A stretch of DNA of 44,628 nucleotides from Clostridium thailandense (lineage in GTDB: Bacteria > Bacillota > Clostridia > Clostridiales > Clostridiaceae): the NCBI RefSeq assembly GCF_019207025.1, contig NZ_JAEEGC010000006.1, forward strand, positions 1 through 44,628, read 5' to 3'. The notes below the pieces were generated by a model that was given only the letters and a program-made list of their open reading frames with translations, did not search any database and was not told where the DNA came from. Made by a program: the position numbers and the translations under genes. Positions 7,719 through 17,301 of the stretch are shown piece by piece (position 1 is the first letter of the stretch; every line of letters starts with the position of its first letter).

Positions 7719-8687
7719 ATATATTTCTTTTGCAATATATCCATAAAAAGTTTCTCTATTCTTTTTAGTTTTAAGGTTAAGTTTTTGTCTTCTCTGAAGT
7801 TTATGAAAAACAGTATCTTTAATAATATCTTTATATACTTCGTTATCAAATTTATCATTCAATACTAAATTTAATTTAAAAAGCTTAAGATTATTGATTG
7901 GAACACTATCTATTTCTCTTTTTATTTCAGGAATATAGTTATATCCTAACAAAATAATATAATCAAAAAGAAAATAGTCTATTAAGTAATCTTCACGTTC
8001 CCAGTAATGTATATTGAATGAATTAATAAATGAAAATATTATATCGGAAGTATTTCCTGATAATAAAGCTGTATTCCACCTATATGCGGATAGAGATGTT
8101 ATATTTTCATCAAATTCTAATTTCCCAGTAAAAAATTCTGGTTTAAATATATTATTTGATATTGACTCAGTGAGATAGAAAGTTGCATCTATCCATAATC
8201 CCCCATACTTGTTCAATAATCCGATACGAACAATATTGGAGAATTCAGTAAATGAAATAATTTCACTATTAAGTTTTTTATAAATATATTGCGGAAAGTC
8301 AATGTACTTTTTTAAATTCTTTTCAGAAATTAAAATAACTTCATGCTCACCACAATTTTTTTGTATACTATTTATGCATATTCGTATTAATTCTGGAGCT
8401 TCATCATAACCCTGCCACCAAAATACCCATATTTTTTTTGTCGAAGCTTCAAAATGTTTTTCTAATAAAAAAGCATTCTTATATTCTGCGATTATATGTC
8501 TGTAATTGTTATACAAATATTGCATAATATATTTTTGCTTAACTTTAGAAATTTTCAGAAATATCCTTAGTGGTCTTTTATCATAGTTAAATAATGCTTC
8601 TAGTAACGCAAAAAAGGCAATTCTAAATCCAAAATTTTTATTTAAATTATATATTTGATTCAGTCTCTGTTTTATTTTGTATATCAT
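7704..8687 (-). CDS. Capsular polysaccharide synthesis glycosyltransferase (GT32-like)
   Basis: 327 residues with the Caps_synth/Gly_transf_sug pattern: KKIWVFWWQGYDEAPELI near 85-102, then SEIISFTEFSNIVRIGLL and KYGGLWIDATFYL, where the D-containing GGLWIDAT segment is the DXD-type metal and donor site. Enzymes of this type add a sugar to capsule or glycan precursors. Its start overlaps the 3' end of the Wzy-like gene by 41 bp in another frame, suggesting translational coupling. Its last residues (YNSTD-stop) are encoded within a LuxR gene remnant, so the natural C-terminus may have been replaced by recombination. Confidence 0.8.
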   Translation of the reverse strand: MIYKIKQRLNQIYNLNKNFGFRIAFFALLEALFNYDKRPLRIFLKISKVKQKYIMQYLYNNYRHIIAEYKNAFLLEKHFEASTKKIWVFWWQGYDEAPELIRICINSIQKNCGEHEVILISEKNLKKYIDFPQYIYKKLNSEIISFTEFSNIVRIGLLNKYGGLWIDATFYLTESISNNIFKPEFFTGKLEFDENITSLSAYRWNTALLSGNTSDIIFSFINSFNIHYWEREDYLIDYFLFDYIILLGYNYIPEIKREIDSVPINNLKLFKLNLVLNDKFDNEVYKDIIKDTVFHKLQRRQKLNLKTKKNRETFYGYIAKEIYNSTD

Positions 8688-10065
8688 AATTAAACTCCTC
8701 TATTTGCTTAATTTTTATTGGTTTCATTTTAACTTTATTGTATGCTATAAACATAACTATAATTGTCCAAAATACCTTTTCACACCCTACTGCTGAAAAC
8801 AACAGAAGAAAGTACATAATAAAACAATATTTAAAAGCATTATTAGCATTTTTAGCATCTTTTTTGTTACTGCTTCTAATCGACTCAACCAATAAGCCAA
8901 TAAACAAGCTTAGTACTCCTATACTTCCAACTATTCCTTCACTTAGAATATACTCTAAGTAACCAACATCCAATGTATTAGTAGCATACCATTTACCACT
9001 TGGATTCATAAAATAAGCAATTCCTCTAATATGAGGATTTGCACCTAGACCAAATAAAAATGTATTCGTCTTAAATAAGTATAAAATGCCTGACAATTGT
9101 ATTGCCCTAGAATTCAATCCTTGAGCATTCTCTCCATAATTCGCTAATTTATAATTAAATCCAAAGACATTTAAAATCGATTTGAAAATGCTAGTGAAAA
9201 TATCAAATATGAAAGGATTTATTAAAGAAACTAGTATAATACTGATGCCAATGAACGCTATTGCTCCATAATATTTACGCCTGCTTGATTTCTTCTTATC
9301 AATAAACATAATAGCCATTAATACTACAAAAGAAATAATCGAACCTCTAGAATTAGAAAATAGCAAAGCTACTATATCGAGTAAGAAAATCAGTAGATAT
9401 TTTTTCTGTTTTGAGCTTTCGTACATATACATTATCAATGGAGATACTAAAGCACAAAACTGTCCAAAATAAACAGGGTGACCAAAGGTTGCTTCCGCCC
9501 TTGTAAAGCCTAATCGTTGCACAGATGTTTCTAGCATAGTACGACTTACAGTCTTAAAATAGTAAGCTACGTTTATTCCCGTGATTGATTGTAATATTCC
9601 TATCACAAAAATCACTGCAGAAGAATAGATAAAAATTTTTAGACATTTTAAAAAAACTTTCTCACTAGATAGACATGATACAACAACTAAAAGTACTACA
9701 AGTTGTTCAAATATAATTATAAATAGTTCTTTAACTGCATCTACTATTGAAAACATATATAAACCATTTGCAATTATTCTGAATATAAAATATATAGCAA
9801 AATACATATACAGCCGCTCTTGTTTTAATATCTTAATTGTTGATTTTCTATGATCTTTTGTAAAATAATATACACATAAAATTAGTATGATAATTCTACT
9901 TGCAGTTAATAACGGTAATGAACTAGAGAATTCTACTGCAAAATATTCTGGTAATACAGCATATAAAGCAAAAAATAAATATAATGGCCATCTTTGATTT
10001 CCAATAATAATTAAGAAAACCATAGAACCAAATATTAAAATTGTCAAATAAATCAATATATCCAT
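8647..10065 (-). CDS. Wzy-like O-antigen polymerase/ligase family protein
   Basis: 472 residues, very hydrophobic, with about 10-12 membrane segments and a large extracytoplasmic loop toward the C-terminus (FGFNYKLANYGENAQGLNSRAIQ, split by hydrophobic segments). The core LGFTRAEATFGHPVYFGQFCALVSP followed by LLFSNSRGSIISFVVLM is typical of the Wzy_C/O-antigen ligase family (PF04932), whose members polymerise repeat units outside the membrane. With the flippase and Wzz-like protein it completes a Wzx/Wzy-type assembly system. Sequence divergence in this family is high, so the exact reaction is inferred from topology and context. Confidence 0.82.
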   Translation of the reverse strand: MDILIYLTILIFGSMVFLIIIGNQRWPLYLFFALYAVLPEYFAVEFSSSLPLLTASRIIILILCVYYFTKDHRKSTIKILKQERLYMYFAIYFIFRIIANGLYMFSIVDAVKELFIIIFEQLVVLLVVVSCLSSEKVFLKCLKIFIYSSAVIFVIGILQSITGINVAYYFKTVSRTMLETSVQRLGFTRAEATFGHPVYFGQFCALVSPLIMYMYESSKQKKYLLIFLLDIVALLFSNSRGSIISFVVLMAIMFIDKKKSSRRKYYGAIAFIGISIILVSLINPFIFDIFTSIFKSILNVFGFNYKLANYGENAQGLNSRAIQLSGILYLFKTNTFLFGLGANPHIRGIAYFMNPSGKWYATNTLDVGYLEYILSEGIVGSIGVLSLFIGLLVESIRSSNKKDAKNANNAFKYCFIMYFLLLFSAVGCEKVFWTIIVMFIAYNKVKMKPIKIKQIEEFNYDIQNKTETESNI

Positions 10066-10116
10066 AATTTATCTTCCATTTCTCATTTAATAATACTTTT
10101 TAAAGACTGCGACTTG

Positions 10117-11055
10117 CTATAATCGTCTCAATGTATAATTAATTTTTAAAAAAACACTTCTTCTGTACGAGTAGCAGCCAAAAGGTGAATTAAAACTATA
10201 TAATAACCTCGTCATAATATTCTTTTTGTACTTCTGCAAAAACTTCTTCATATCGTCATAAAGTTTATCTGATATACCCAATACATCCATAATAGTTAGC
10301 AAATTCTCCATTTGCAGAATAACTTTTCTTTTATTTATCAATAATAATTCGTCTTTTAGTGTTCGTTCTATTTTCTCACTCAAAGGTTCTTTTCCTGAGT
10401 TAACACCCAATGTATTATTTCCATGTTGCCTATAATAAATATATGGTCTATTATCAAAATACACTTTTCCAGATACGGCGCAGAGCAAATATAGCCACTG
10501 ATCATGCATTGCCAATTCATTTTTTATATATTGAACTGTTTCACGATATTTGAATAATAATTCTTTGTTAAATACTGTGGTGCATCCAACTGTTCTGTTA
10601 TCTGCTATACTTTTATATATGTCTAATTTATTAAGATGCCCATTTAGAACATATATTACGTTTAAACTGCTATCAGTAACATATGCTGCAGAACAATATA
10701 TTTTAGGACACAACACAGAATCAGAGTCCATTTTCTCTATAGCAGAATAAATTTTATCAGGCTTCCATACATCATCTTGATCACAGAAAGCATAATAGTC
10801 GAAATCGCATGGACACTTTTTGAGCAACTCCATAAAGCTTCCACATGCTCCTAAATTTTTACCATCAGATATCAATTTTATATTTACATTCTTTGACATT
10901 ATGTCATTAATAATATTCATACTTTTGTCCTTTGATTTATCATCACGTATGAATATATCGATAAGCACATTCTCTTGCTGTAACAACGATTCTATTTGCT
11001 CTCGCAAATAAAGTTCCCCATCGTATACAGAAAGCAATATTAGTACTTTTTTCAT
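10117..11055 (-). CDS. GT2-family glycosyltransferase (rhamnosyltransferase-like)
   Basis: 312 residues with a GT-A fold. The N-terminus VLILLSVYDGELYLREQIES precedes IFIRDDKSKDKS (nucleotide-binding aspartates) and the DXD-containing YAFCDQDDVWKPDKI near residues 88-102. This CDQDDVW form is common in enzymes annotated as rhamnosyltransferases, and the locus makes dTDP-L-rhamnose, so rhamnose is a plausible but unproven donor. It is soluble or peripherally membrane-bound. It follows the radical SAM gene by 86 bp. Confidence 0.82.
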   Translation of the reverse strand: MKKVLILLSVYDGELYLREQIESLLQQENVLIDIFIRDDKSKDKSMNIINDIMSKNVNIKLISDGKNLGACGSFMELLKKCPCDFDYYAFCDQDDVWKPDKIYSAIEKMDSDSVLCPKIYCSAAYVTDSSLNVIYVLNGHLNKLDIYKSIADNRTVGCTTVFNKELLFKYRETVQYIKNELAMHDQWLYLLCAVSGKVYFDNRPYIYYRQHGNNTLGVNSGKEPLSEKIERTLKDELLLINKRKVILQMENLLTIMDVLGISDKLYDDMKKFLQKYKKNIMTRLLYSFNSPFGCYSYRRSVFLKINYTLRRL

Positions 11056-11141
11056 ATTATAGAACTCCTTTTTGAATAATAATTAAAGTATTATAATTTA
11101 CGAGCTGCATAAAAAATTTTTCTAAAGCACCAACTTAATTT

Positions 11142-12158
11142 TTATTTTTCCGATATTACTGTAATAAACTTATTTTCACTCAGACTATATTTGCTCCCCT
11201 TGAATAACTTATGTTTTATAACCCACCAAGCTGGTACCCAAATATACCTATGCATAGCTGGTGATACACTACCAATCATCCAACAGTTTCTTTCACAATT
11301 TTTAGTACATTTGCGAACTTCATCTGCCTGTTTAGAATTCCATAGCTTCTCCCAGGACTGATTCTTAAGATTACCCATAACTGCTTTCCTACCCATTCCA
11401 TTACAAGGAATAACATCACAGAACGGATCAATGAAAAAAGCATTACTAGACATATCACATGGTAAGAGTCTCTTCTGACCATATATATAATTTATAAGGC
11501 CATGATTAAAGTAAGCTCTAAACCACTTTTTGGGAGATTTACTTTTAAGTAATTCATTATTTAGTTTTTCAAAGCTTTTAGCTACTTTATACTTATTGTC
11601 TATCTTGTTTGTTGTTTTCCTGAAATAGAAAGAATTGTGCAAGGTAGCAGTAGCAAATTCCATACCTAATTTATCAGAGATTTTATAAAGTGGAACCAAA
11701 TCTTCACAATTCATATCCTGAACTGTCATCCCAAATCCCACATCTGGATGCCTCATTTCAACTAATTTCTTTAATGTGCTATACCCACGATTGAATCCAT
11801 CTGCTAATCCTCGTATTGCATTATTTGTTACTTCAAGTCCCTCGATTGAGATTCTAATACCAACCTCTGGAAACTTATCACAAAGATCAATTATACGATC
11901 TGTGAAATATCCATTCGTAGAAATAACAATTCTATCTGATTTTTTATATAATTCTCTTACTATATTCGCCATATCTTTGCGGATAAAAGGTTCTCCACCA
12001 GTAATATTAGTAAATGACATTTCCGGTAACTTCTTTATATCTTCTAGTGTAATTTCTTCGGATGCCTTTGTTGGATCCCTCCAGCAATCACACATATTAC
12101 AGTGTGCATTACATCTATATGTTACAATTACTGTTCCATATAAAGTCCTCTTACTCAT
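11142..12158 (-). CDS. Radical SAM/SPASM protein in polysaccharide cluster
   Basis: 338 residues. The radical SAM CX3CX2C motif is CNAHCNMC (cysteines about 16, 20, 23), binding a [4Fe-4S] cluster that cleaves S-adenosylmethionine; ITGGEPF (about 51-57) is the SAM-binding GGE motif. A cysteine-rich C-terminal part (CDMS...FCDVIPCNG...CTKNCERNC) matches a SPASM-type domain holding extra Fe-S clusters. SPASM proteins usually modify peptides or sugars/alcohols. No precursor peptide gene is visible nearby, so a sugar- or lipid-linked substrate made by this cluster is a reasonable guess only. Fe-S dependence fits an anaerobe. Genes for the pathway lie on both sides in the same direction. Confidence 0.85.
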   Translation of the reverse strand: MSKRTLYGTVIVTYRCNAHCNMCDCWRDPTKASEEITLEDIKKLPEMSFTNITGGEPFIRKDMANIVRELYKKSDRIVISTNGYFTDRIIDLCDKFPEVGIRISIEGLEVTNNAIRGLADGFNRGYSTLKKLVEMRHPDVGFGMTVQDMNCEDLVPLYKISDKLGMEFATATLHNSFYFRKTTNKIDNKYKVAKSFEKLNNELLKSKSPKKWFRAYFNHGLINYIYGQKRLLPCDMSSNAFFIDPFCDVIPCNGMGRKAVMGNLKNQSWEKLWNSKQADEVRKCTKNCERNCWMIGSVSPAMHRYIWVPAWWVIKHKLFKGSKYSLSENKFITVISEK

Positions 12159-12282
12159 TACATTTTTTTCTCCTATCTTTTTTGTATTAATCTAATATAT
12201 TCTCGATATGTATTATTTTTTGTTACAACTATGTCTTTTTTAATATATAGACACAGCTTTCCCCAATAATTATAATTAAGAT

Positions 12283-13542
12283 CTATATTTTATTATGATC
12301 TACACATTTTTTCGATCTAATTAGTTTCATATATTTAGAAATTAGTTCATCAATATATTTTTCCCAGTAATGTTTCTCTTTTGCTGAATATAGTATTCTA
12401 TAAGATATTTTTTCATATTCTTTTCTATCAAGTTGCATTATGAAGTTTATTTTTATTTCCAAATCATCCGCATTTCCAGCTTCGAAAAGATATCCTGTTT
12501 TTTTATCTTCAATTAGTTCTGGCAGTCCACCAATTCTGCTAGCAATAACAACTTTGCCTTTTGCGATTGACTGTAGAATCGAATACGGACAATTTTCATA
12601 CCATTCTGATGGGACTACAATTATTCTAGACCTTTCTATAATTTTTTCCATCTCATCTCCATAAATTGCACCGAGTAATTCTACATTGGTTAACCTATTC
12701 TCATCTATATATTTCTGTAGTTCATCTTTTATTAATCCATCTCCAACAATAATCAATTTATACTTACACTCCATTTGTTTATGGGCTTTCAAAAGTGTCA
12801 AAATTCCTTTTTCTTTTGAAAAACGTCCAAAATACAAAATATAATCTTTATATTCTTCATTAAATTTATATTCCTGATTAATTGGCAAAAAATTAGTCAT
12901 ATTAATAATTTTCGATTTTGTAAATTTGGATTTTTTCATTAAAGCCTTATATTGTTCACATTCAGCAATGTATAAATCTATTTTGTTGTAATATTTTCCG
13001 ATTTTTAAAAATTTGGCTTCCATAACTCCAATGAAACTTTTTGCCTTCGAATCCTTAATACATAATTTTTTCACACAACTAACTATACCTTTATCCATAC
13101 AGTCCTCACAAATTCCTGTTCTTGATAACATTGTATAATTAGGACAAGCAAAAATTAGGTCATGCATAGTCATAATAATCGGTATATTATATTTTTTGAG
13201 CACATCAACGACAGAAAAAGTAATTTGACGATGTATTAATCCAATATGTGCAACATCTGGTTTTTCTTCCCTGATAAGCTTTTTCATTTTTTCTTTTGCT
13301 TCAAAAGAATAAAATATCTTTAATCCCAATTTTATTTTACTTAGCATACCTTGCTTTCGACCATTATAATCTACATTTGAAACAAAATACTTTGATTGTG
13401 CACATGGTAAGTTTTTCTCATCTTGCATTGCAAAATAAATGACTTTATGGCCTTTTGCTATTAACGCTTCTGCTAAAGCAAAATAATAAGTCTCTGACCC
13501 GCCTCTCTTATAATGAAACTTATTAATTAATAATATTTTCAT
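12283..13542 (-). CDS. GT4-family glycosyltransferase with cysteine-rich insert
   Basis: 419 residues. The N-terminal MKILLINKFHYKRGGSETYY and the C-terminal YFGRFSKEKGILTLLKAHK with VVPSEWYENCPYSILQSIA are standard for GT4 enzymes. Between the halves is a cysteine cluster (ACPNYTMLSRTGICEDC, then SCVKKLC), common in a subgroup of capsule glycosyltransferases and possibly metal-binding. The GGGAG ribosome binding site supports the ATG at 13542. The gene follows the epimerase gene by 14 bp in one operon. Donor and acceptor are unknown. Confidence 0.83.
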   Translation of the reverse strand: MKILLINKFHYKRGGSETYYFALAEALIAKGHKVIYFAMQDEKNLPCAQSKYFVSNVDYNGRKQGMLSKIKLGLKIFYSFEAKEKMKKLIREEKPDVAHIGLIHRQITFSVVDVLKKYNIPIIMTMHDLIFACPNYTMLSRTGICEDCMDKGIVSCVKKLCIKDSKAKSFIGVMEAKFLKIGKYYNKIDLYIAECEQYKALMKKSKFTKSKIINMTNFLPINQEYKFNEEYKDYILYFGRFSKEKGILTLLKAHKQMECKYKLIIVGDGLIKDELQKYIDENRLTNVELLGAIYGDEMEKIIERSRIIVVPSEWYENCPYSILQSIAKGKVVIASRIGGLPELIEDKKTGYLFEAGNADDLEIKINFIMQLDRKEYEKISYRILYSAKEKHYWEKYIDELISKYMKLIRSKKCVDHNKI

Positions 13543-13556
13543 AATTACTCCCTATA

Positions 13557-14501
13557 TTAATATTTAGTGTGATAAACTTTTCGCATAAAGTAGACTGTCT
13601 TTTCAATTCCTATACTCAACGGAATAGGATCAAGCTTTCCAAATGTATTCTCATATAAACTTATATCCAAATAATTCTCAGGCACATCAACTTTTCTCCC
13701 TTCTATATAATTTATATTGAGTCTAATTTTCAATATTTCCTGAATTGTTTCAATAACTTTCCTAATGGATATCCCATAACCACATCCTAAATTAAAAGTA
13801 CGTTGCTGATGCTCTTGATTTGTTATATTTAAGATTCCACGTACTGCATCATCAATATAGATGAAATCTCTAACCACGGAACCATCTCCATAAACCGTAA
13901 TTTCTTGTCCTATTAATGCCTTATAGATAAATGTAGTTACTGCTCCAAGAACTCCATTTGGATTTTGATATGGGCCGTATGGATTCGCTAATCTAATCAC
14001 TCTATAATCAAGTCCGTATATATATCTATATAAGTAAAGCAATTTTTCTATAGTAATCTTTTGTAAACCATAAGCTGTAATTGGATAAGTTGTTGTATCT
14101 TCCTTTAAGGGCATTTCTTTTTCTTTCCCATACACTGTTCCTCCAGAGGAAGGGAATATTACTTTTTTAACCTTGTTTTTTACACAAGCCTCCAATAATT
14201 TAGCCATTACAACAATATTGGCAGCCAATTCATCAGGTATACACTGATTTGAAGTTGTAGGGACAGTAGTACTCACAAGATTAAATATAATATCTTGATC
14301 TCGAACCAATTCATCAAAATTAGTATCTATACGAAATTCTCCGCAAACATATTGCAGATTTTCTAATCCAAAATTTTTAATATTTTTAAAAAGCATCAAG
14401 TTTCTATCATATAAAGTAATGTTTAAATTTTTATCTTGAGCAAGTTGTAAAACTAAATTAGTTCCAATAAATCCTGCTGCACCAAAAATAATAATATTCA
14501 T
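13557..14501 (-). CDS. NAD-dependent sugar epimerase/dehydratase
   Basis: 314 residues of the extended short-chain dehydrogenase family. The N-terminal GAAGFIGTNLV is the NAD-binding GxxGxxG motif; SSGGTVYG near 118-125 and the YGLQK (YxxxK) catalytic pair near 143-147 follow, then the nucleotide-sugar binding part ANPYGPYQNP. It resembles UDP-glucose 4-epimerase-like proteins, so it probably supplies an epimerised or dehydrated nucleotide sugar for the polysaccharide. The exact substrate cannot be set from sequence alone. It lies 11 bp after a glycosyltransferase gene. Confidence 0.8.
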   Translation of the reverse strand: MNIIIFGAAGFIGTNLVLQLAQDKNLNITLYDRNLMLFKNIKNFGLENLQYVCGEFRIDTNFDELVRDQDIIFNLVSTTVPTTSNQCIPDELAANIVVMAKLLEACVKNKVKKVIFPSSGGTVYGKEKEMPLKEDTTTYPITAYGLQKITIEKLLYLYRYIYGLDYRVIRLANPYGPYQNPNGVLGAVTTFIYKALIGQEITVYGDGSVVRDFIYIDDAVRGILNITNQEHQQRTFNLGCGYGISIRKVIETIQEILKIRLNINYIEGRKVDVPENYLDISLYENTFGKLDPIPLSIGIEKTVYFMRKVYHTKY

Positions 14502-14512
14502 ATATACCTCTC

Positions 14513-15694
14513 TTAATTTCTATAAAGCTGTATTGTGCTTAATACCACATCATCCCAGCTATATTTATTACATATAAAATTACTCGCTTCAGCTTTATAT
14601 TTATTAACAATACTATAGTTATCACACAACCATTCCAATTTTTCTTTTAAATCACATATATTGCCCTTCTTAAAAACAACTGCTTTATCTTGGACTACTT
14701 CTGTGCATTCAGGAATATCAGAAACCACACAACAGTTTCCATAGCTCATTGCTTCCAGAAGACTAATTGGCATACCCTCAAGATCACTCGGCAACACATA
14801 TGTGTATGCATTACTGTATAATTGCTGCAACACTTCGCCCTCTACAAAACCTGTAAAAATAATTCTATCATCACTCTTAGCCTTTTCTTTAATCTCACTC
14901 ATAAATGTATCTGTATCTGATGAGCCTCCCGCAATTATAAGTTTTTTCGATGTATTTACATTTTTATAAGCATCTATAAGATATTGAATGCCCTTCTCTG
15001 GAACAATTCTACCCAAAAACAATATATATTCATCTTTTTTAAGCTTCCACTGTTTTTCAATCAACTCAGTCTCTTTGATTTCTGGTTTACTAATGCCATT
15101 AGGAATAAAAATAGTTTCTCTTCCGTAAGTATCTTTGAAATATTGTTGTACATTTTTGCTAAGAACGATCACTTCATCTGCATATCTAGCGGCAATCTTT
15201 TCACCGAGTTTTAAATACCAAGCAGCAAATCCCCCCCATTTTGATCTCTGCCAATCTAACCCGTGAATTGTAACTATAGTACGAATTCTAAATATATGAG
15301 GAATCACCAGCATTACCGAAGGACCTTCTGCGTGGTAATGGATGCAATCATAATGACCAAACAAAGCTTCCAGTGTTCCTAGGAAAGATGATGTTAATGC
15401 AGCAAAACCTTTTCCCTCGATAGTAGGAACTGTCTCAATACGGACTTTTTTATATTCTTTTAGCTGATCATTGCTGCTCCTATCATCAAACTCTTTTCCA
15501 CTAACATGATGCCCCTTACGATTATAAGCAGTCACCTTATGTCCTAACTTTGCTAATCGTATTGAAAGCTCTTCAACTACAACTTCAATGCCACCTTCTC
15601 TAGAAGGTATACGTTTATGTCCAATCATTGCGATATTTAGCTGTGATTGATTACATTCTTTATGATGCTTATTATTCATCATCTGATTGAACAT
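14513..15694 (-). CDS. GT4 glycosyltransferase with DUF1972-type N-terminus
   Basis: 393 residues. The segment NIAMIGHKRIPSREGGIEVV is characteristic of the DUF1972 N-terminal domain found on rhamnosyl- and other first-transfer glycosyltransferases of capsule loci. The C-terminal half has LFLGRIVPEKGIQYLIDAYK and YVLPSDLEGMPISLLEAMSYG, a GT4 catalytic pattern. AGGAGGT precedes the ATG at 15694. It is the first glycosyltransferase after the rhamnose genes, so it may act early in repeat-unit synthesis, possibly with dTDP-rhamnose; this is inference. About 95 bp separate it from rfbC, without a clear terminator. Confidence 0.83.
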   Translation of the reverse strand: MFNQMMNNKHHKECNQSQLNIAMIGHKRIPSREGGIEVVVEELSIRLAKLGHKVTAYNRKGHHVSGKEFDDRSSNDQLKEYKKVRIETVPTIEGKGFAALTSSFLGTLEALFGHYDCIHYHAEGPSVMLVIPHIFRIRTIVTIHGLDWQRSKWGGFAAWYLKLGEKIAARYADEVIVLSKNVQQYFKDTYGRETIFIPNGISKPEIKETELIEKQWKLKKDEYILFLGRIVPEKGIQYLIDAYKNVNTSKKLIIAGGSSDTDTFMSEIKEKAKSDDRIIFTGFVEGEVLQQLYSNAYTYVLPSDLEGMPISLLEAMSYGNCCVVSDIPECTEVVQDKAVVFKKGNICDLKEKLEWLCDNYSIVNKYKAEASNFICNKYSWDDVVLSTIQLYRN

Positions 15695-15789
15695 TTTATT
15701 GTACCTCCTAAACCTATTAAAATTCTATATTGATTACCTTTATTATATAAACCAAACTACTTATCTTACCTTATTAAATAATTTATCTA

Positions 15790-16365
15790 TTATATTACAA
15801 TATCAAACACAAACTTATTCTCTTTTAATTTGCACCACTTTTTATCTTTCTCTGATAAAATCAATTCTTCCATATTAACTTTATCTAATGGCCAATTTAT
15901 GTTTATATCTTTGTCATTCCAAAACAAACCTACCTCATCTTCTGGATGATAAAACTTTGTACATTTATAACAAAATTCAGCCTCTTCAGATAAAACCAAA
16001 AAACCATGTGCAAAACCTTCAGGTATATAAAGCTGCTTTTTATTTTCCTCTGAGAGAGTTACTCCTACCCATTTACCATAGGTTTTTGAGTTTTTCCTTA
16101 GATCTACTACTACATCAAATACTTCTCCTTGAGTAACCCTAACAAGCTTTCCCTGTGGATACTGTCTTTGAAAGTGTAATCCCCTTAAAACACCTTTTTT
16201 AGACCTTGATTGGTTATCTTGTATAAAAATTGCATCAAGCCCTGCTTCTTTGAAATCTTCATAATTATAAGTTTCCATAAAATATCCCCTGTCATCTCCA
16301 AATACAACTGGCTCTATTACATATACACCCTGAATTTCTGTTTCTGTAAATTTAAATCTGTTCAT
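15790..16365 (-). CDS. rfbC: dTDP-4-dehydrorhamnose 3,5-epimerase
   Basis: 191 residues, near the usual 180-190 for RmlC. It converts dTDP-4-dehydro-6-deoxy-glucose to dTDP-4-dehydro-L-rhamnose, the third step of dTDP-rhamnose synthesis. The family motif GVLRGLHFQ with catalytic histidine (about 64) and the later CYKCTKFYHPEDE with the catalytic tyrosine region are present, in a cupin fold. The start at 16365 has GGGAG upstream. It follows rfbD by 26 bp within the rfbB-A-D-C block. Confidence 0.95.
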   Translation of the reverse strand: MNRFKFTETEIQGVYVIEPVVFGDDRGYFMETYNYEDFKEAGLDAIFIQDNQSRSKKGVLRGLHFQRQYPQGKLVRVTQGEVFDVVVDLRKNSKTYGKWVGVTLSEENKKQLYIPEGFAHGFLVLSEEAEFCYKCTKFYHPEDEVGLFWNDKDININWPLDKVNMEELILSEKDKKWCKLKENKFVFDIVI

Positions 16366-16391
16366 TTAAAGCACTCCCTATAAATTAATTA

Positions 16392-17267
16392 TCAATGCCA
16401 TCTATTAAATGCCTTCAAAGCCTTTTCCCATTCTCTCATTTCATCACCCAAAGTACAGCGAAGCATCATATTATCAAGAGCGGAGTAAGCAGGTCTTTTA
16501 GCAACTCTTTCAATCTTCTCAGAGGTTATAGGGATCACTGTACAATTAATTCCAGCATAATCTACAATTTTATATGCAAAGTCATACCAACTGCATTCCC
16601 CTATTCCAGTACAGTGATATATTCCGTAATTCTCTGTTGTTATAAGTTTTAAGATATGATGTGCTAAATCTTCTGCATTTGTAGGATTACCTCTTTGGTC
16701 ATTTACTACTTCTAAATAACCTTTTTCTTTTGCCGCATTTAATATGGTATACACAAAATTTTTACCATACTTTCCATAAAGCCATGCAGTCCTGACTATA
16801 AAATATTTACTACAGTGCTCTCTTACGTATTGTTCTCCTAAAAGCTTAGTCTTCCCATAAACACTTACAGGATTAGGGATATCATATTCTTTAAAAGAGA
16901 TGTTTCCCTTTCCATTAAAAACATAGTCTGTAGACACATGTAAAAGCTTAGCTCCCACTTTTTCTGCAGCAATAGCTAAATTACATGGCCCTATAGAATT
17001 CACTTTAAAAGCATTATCTATGTCACTTTCGCATTTATCTACATCTGTATAGGCTGCACAATTCACAATAATATTAGGAATAAACTCCTCAATATAATCT
17101 AAAATTTCTTTTAAATTTGTGATATCAAGTTTATCTAAATCTACATACCTTATTTCAGAATTTACAATGTTATCATCTATTTTACCGATTTCAGACTTAC
17201 CTTTATCAATTATGGAATGTATTTGAACACCTAACTGCCCCTTAGCCCCAGTAATTAAAATTTTCAT
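16392..17267 (-). CDS. rfbD: dTDP-4-dehydrorhamnose reductase
   Basis: 291 residues, usual length for RmlD. It reduces dTDP-4-dehydro-L-rhamnose to dTDP-L-rhamnose with NAD(P)H. The N-terminal ITGAKGQLGVQI is the dinucleotide-binding GxxGxxG motif; NCAAYTDVDKCE and HVSTDYVFNGKG are family signatures; VYGKTKLLGE contains the YxxxK pair. It lies 34 bp after rfbA. Confidence 0.95.
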   Translation of the reverse strand: MKILITGAKGQLGVQIHSIIDKGKSEIGKIDDNIVNSEIRYVDLDKLDITNLKEILDYIEEFIPNIIVNCAAYTDVDKCESDIDNAFKVNSIGPCNLAIAAEKVGAKLLHVSTDYVFNGKGNISFKEYDIPNPVSVYGKTKLLGEQYVREHCSKYFIVRTAWLYGKYGKNFVYTILNAAKEKGYLEVVNDQRGNPTNAEDLAHHILKLITTENYGIYHCTGIGECSWYDFAYKIVDYAGINCTVIPITSEKIERVAKRPAYSALDNMMLRCTLGDEMREWEKALKAFNRWH

Positions 17268-17301
17268 TTTATCTTAACCTCCAAACATTTTAATAGAATT
17301 A

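Noticed and set aside
11276..11482. A 68-codon open frame inside the radical SAM gene in another frame on the same strand
   Set aside because: It is fully nested in a well-supported gene and resembles no protein.
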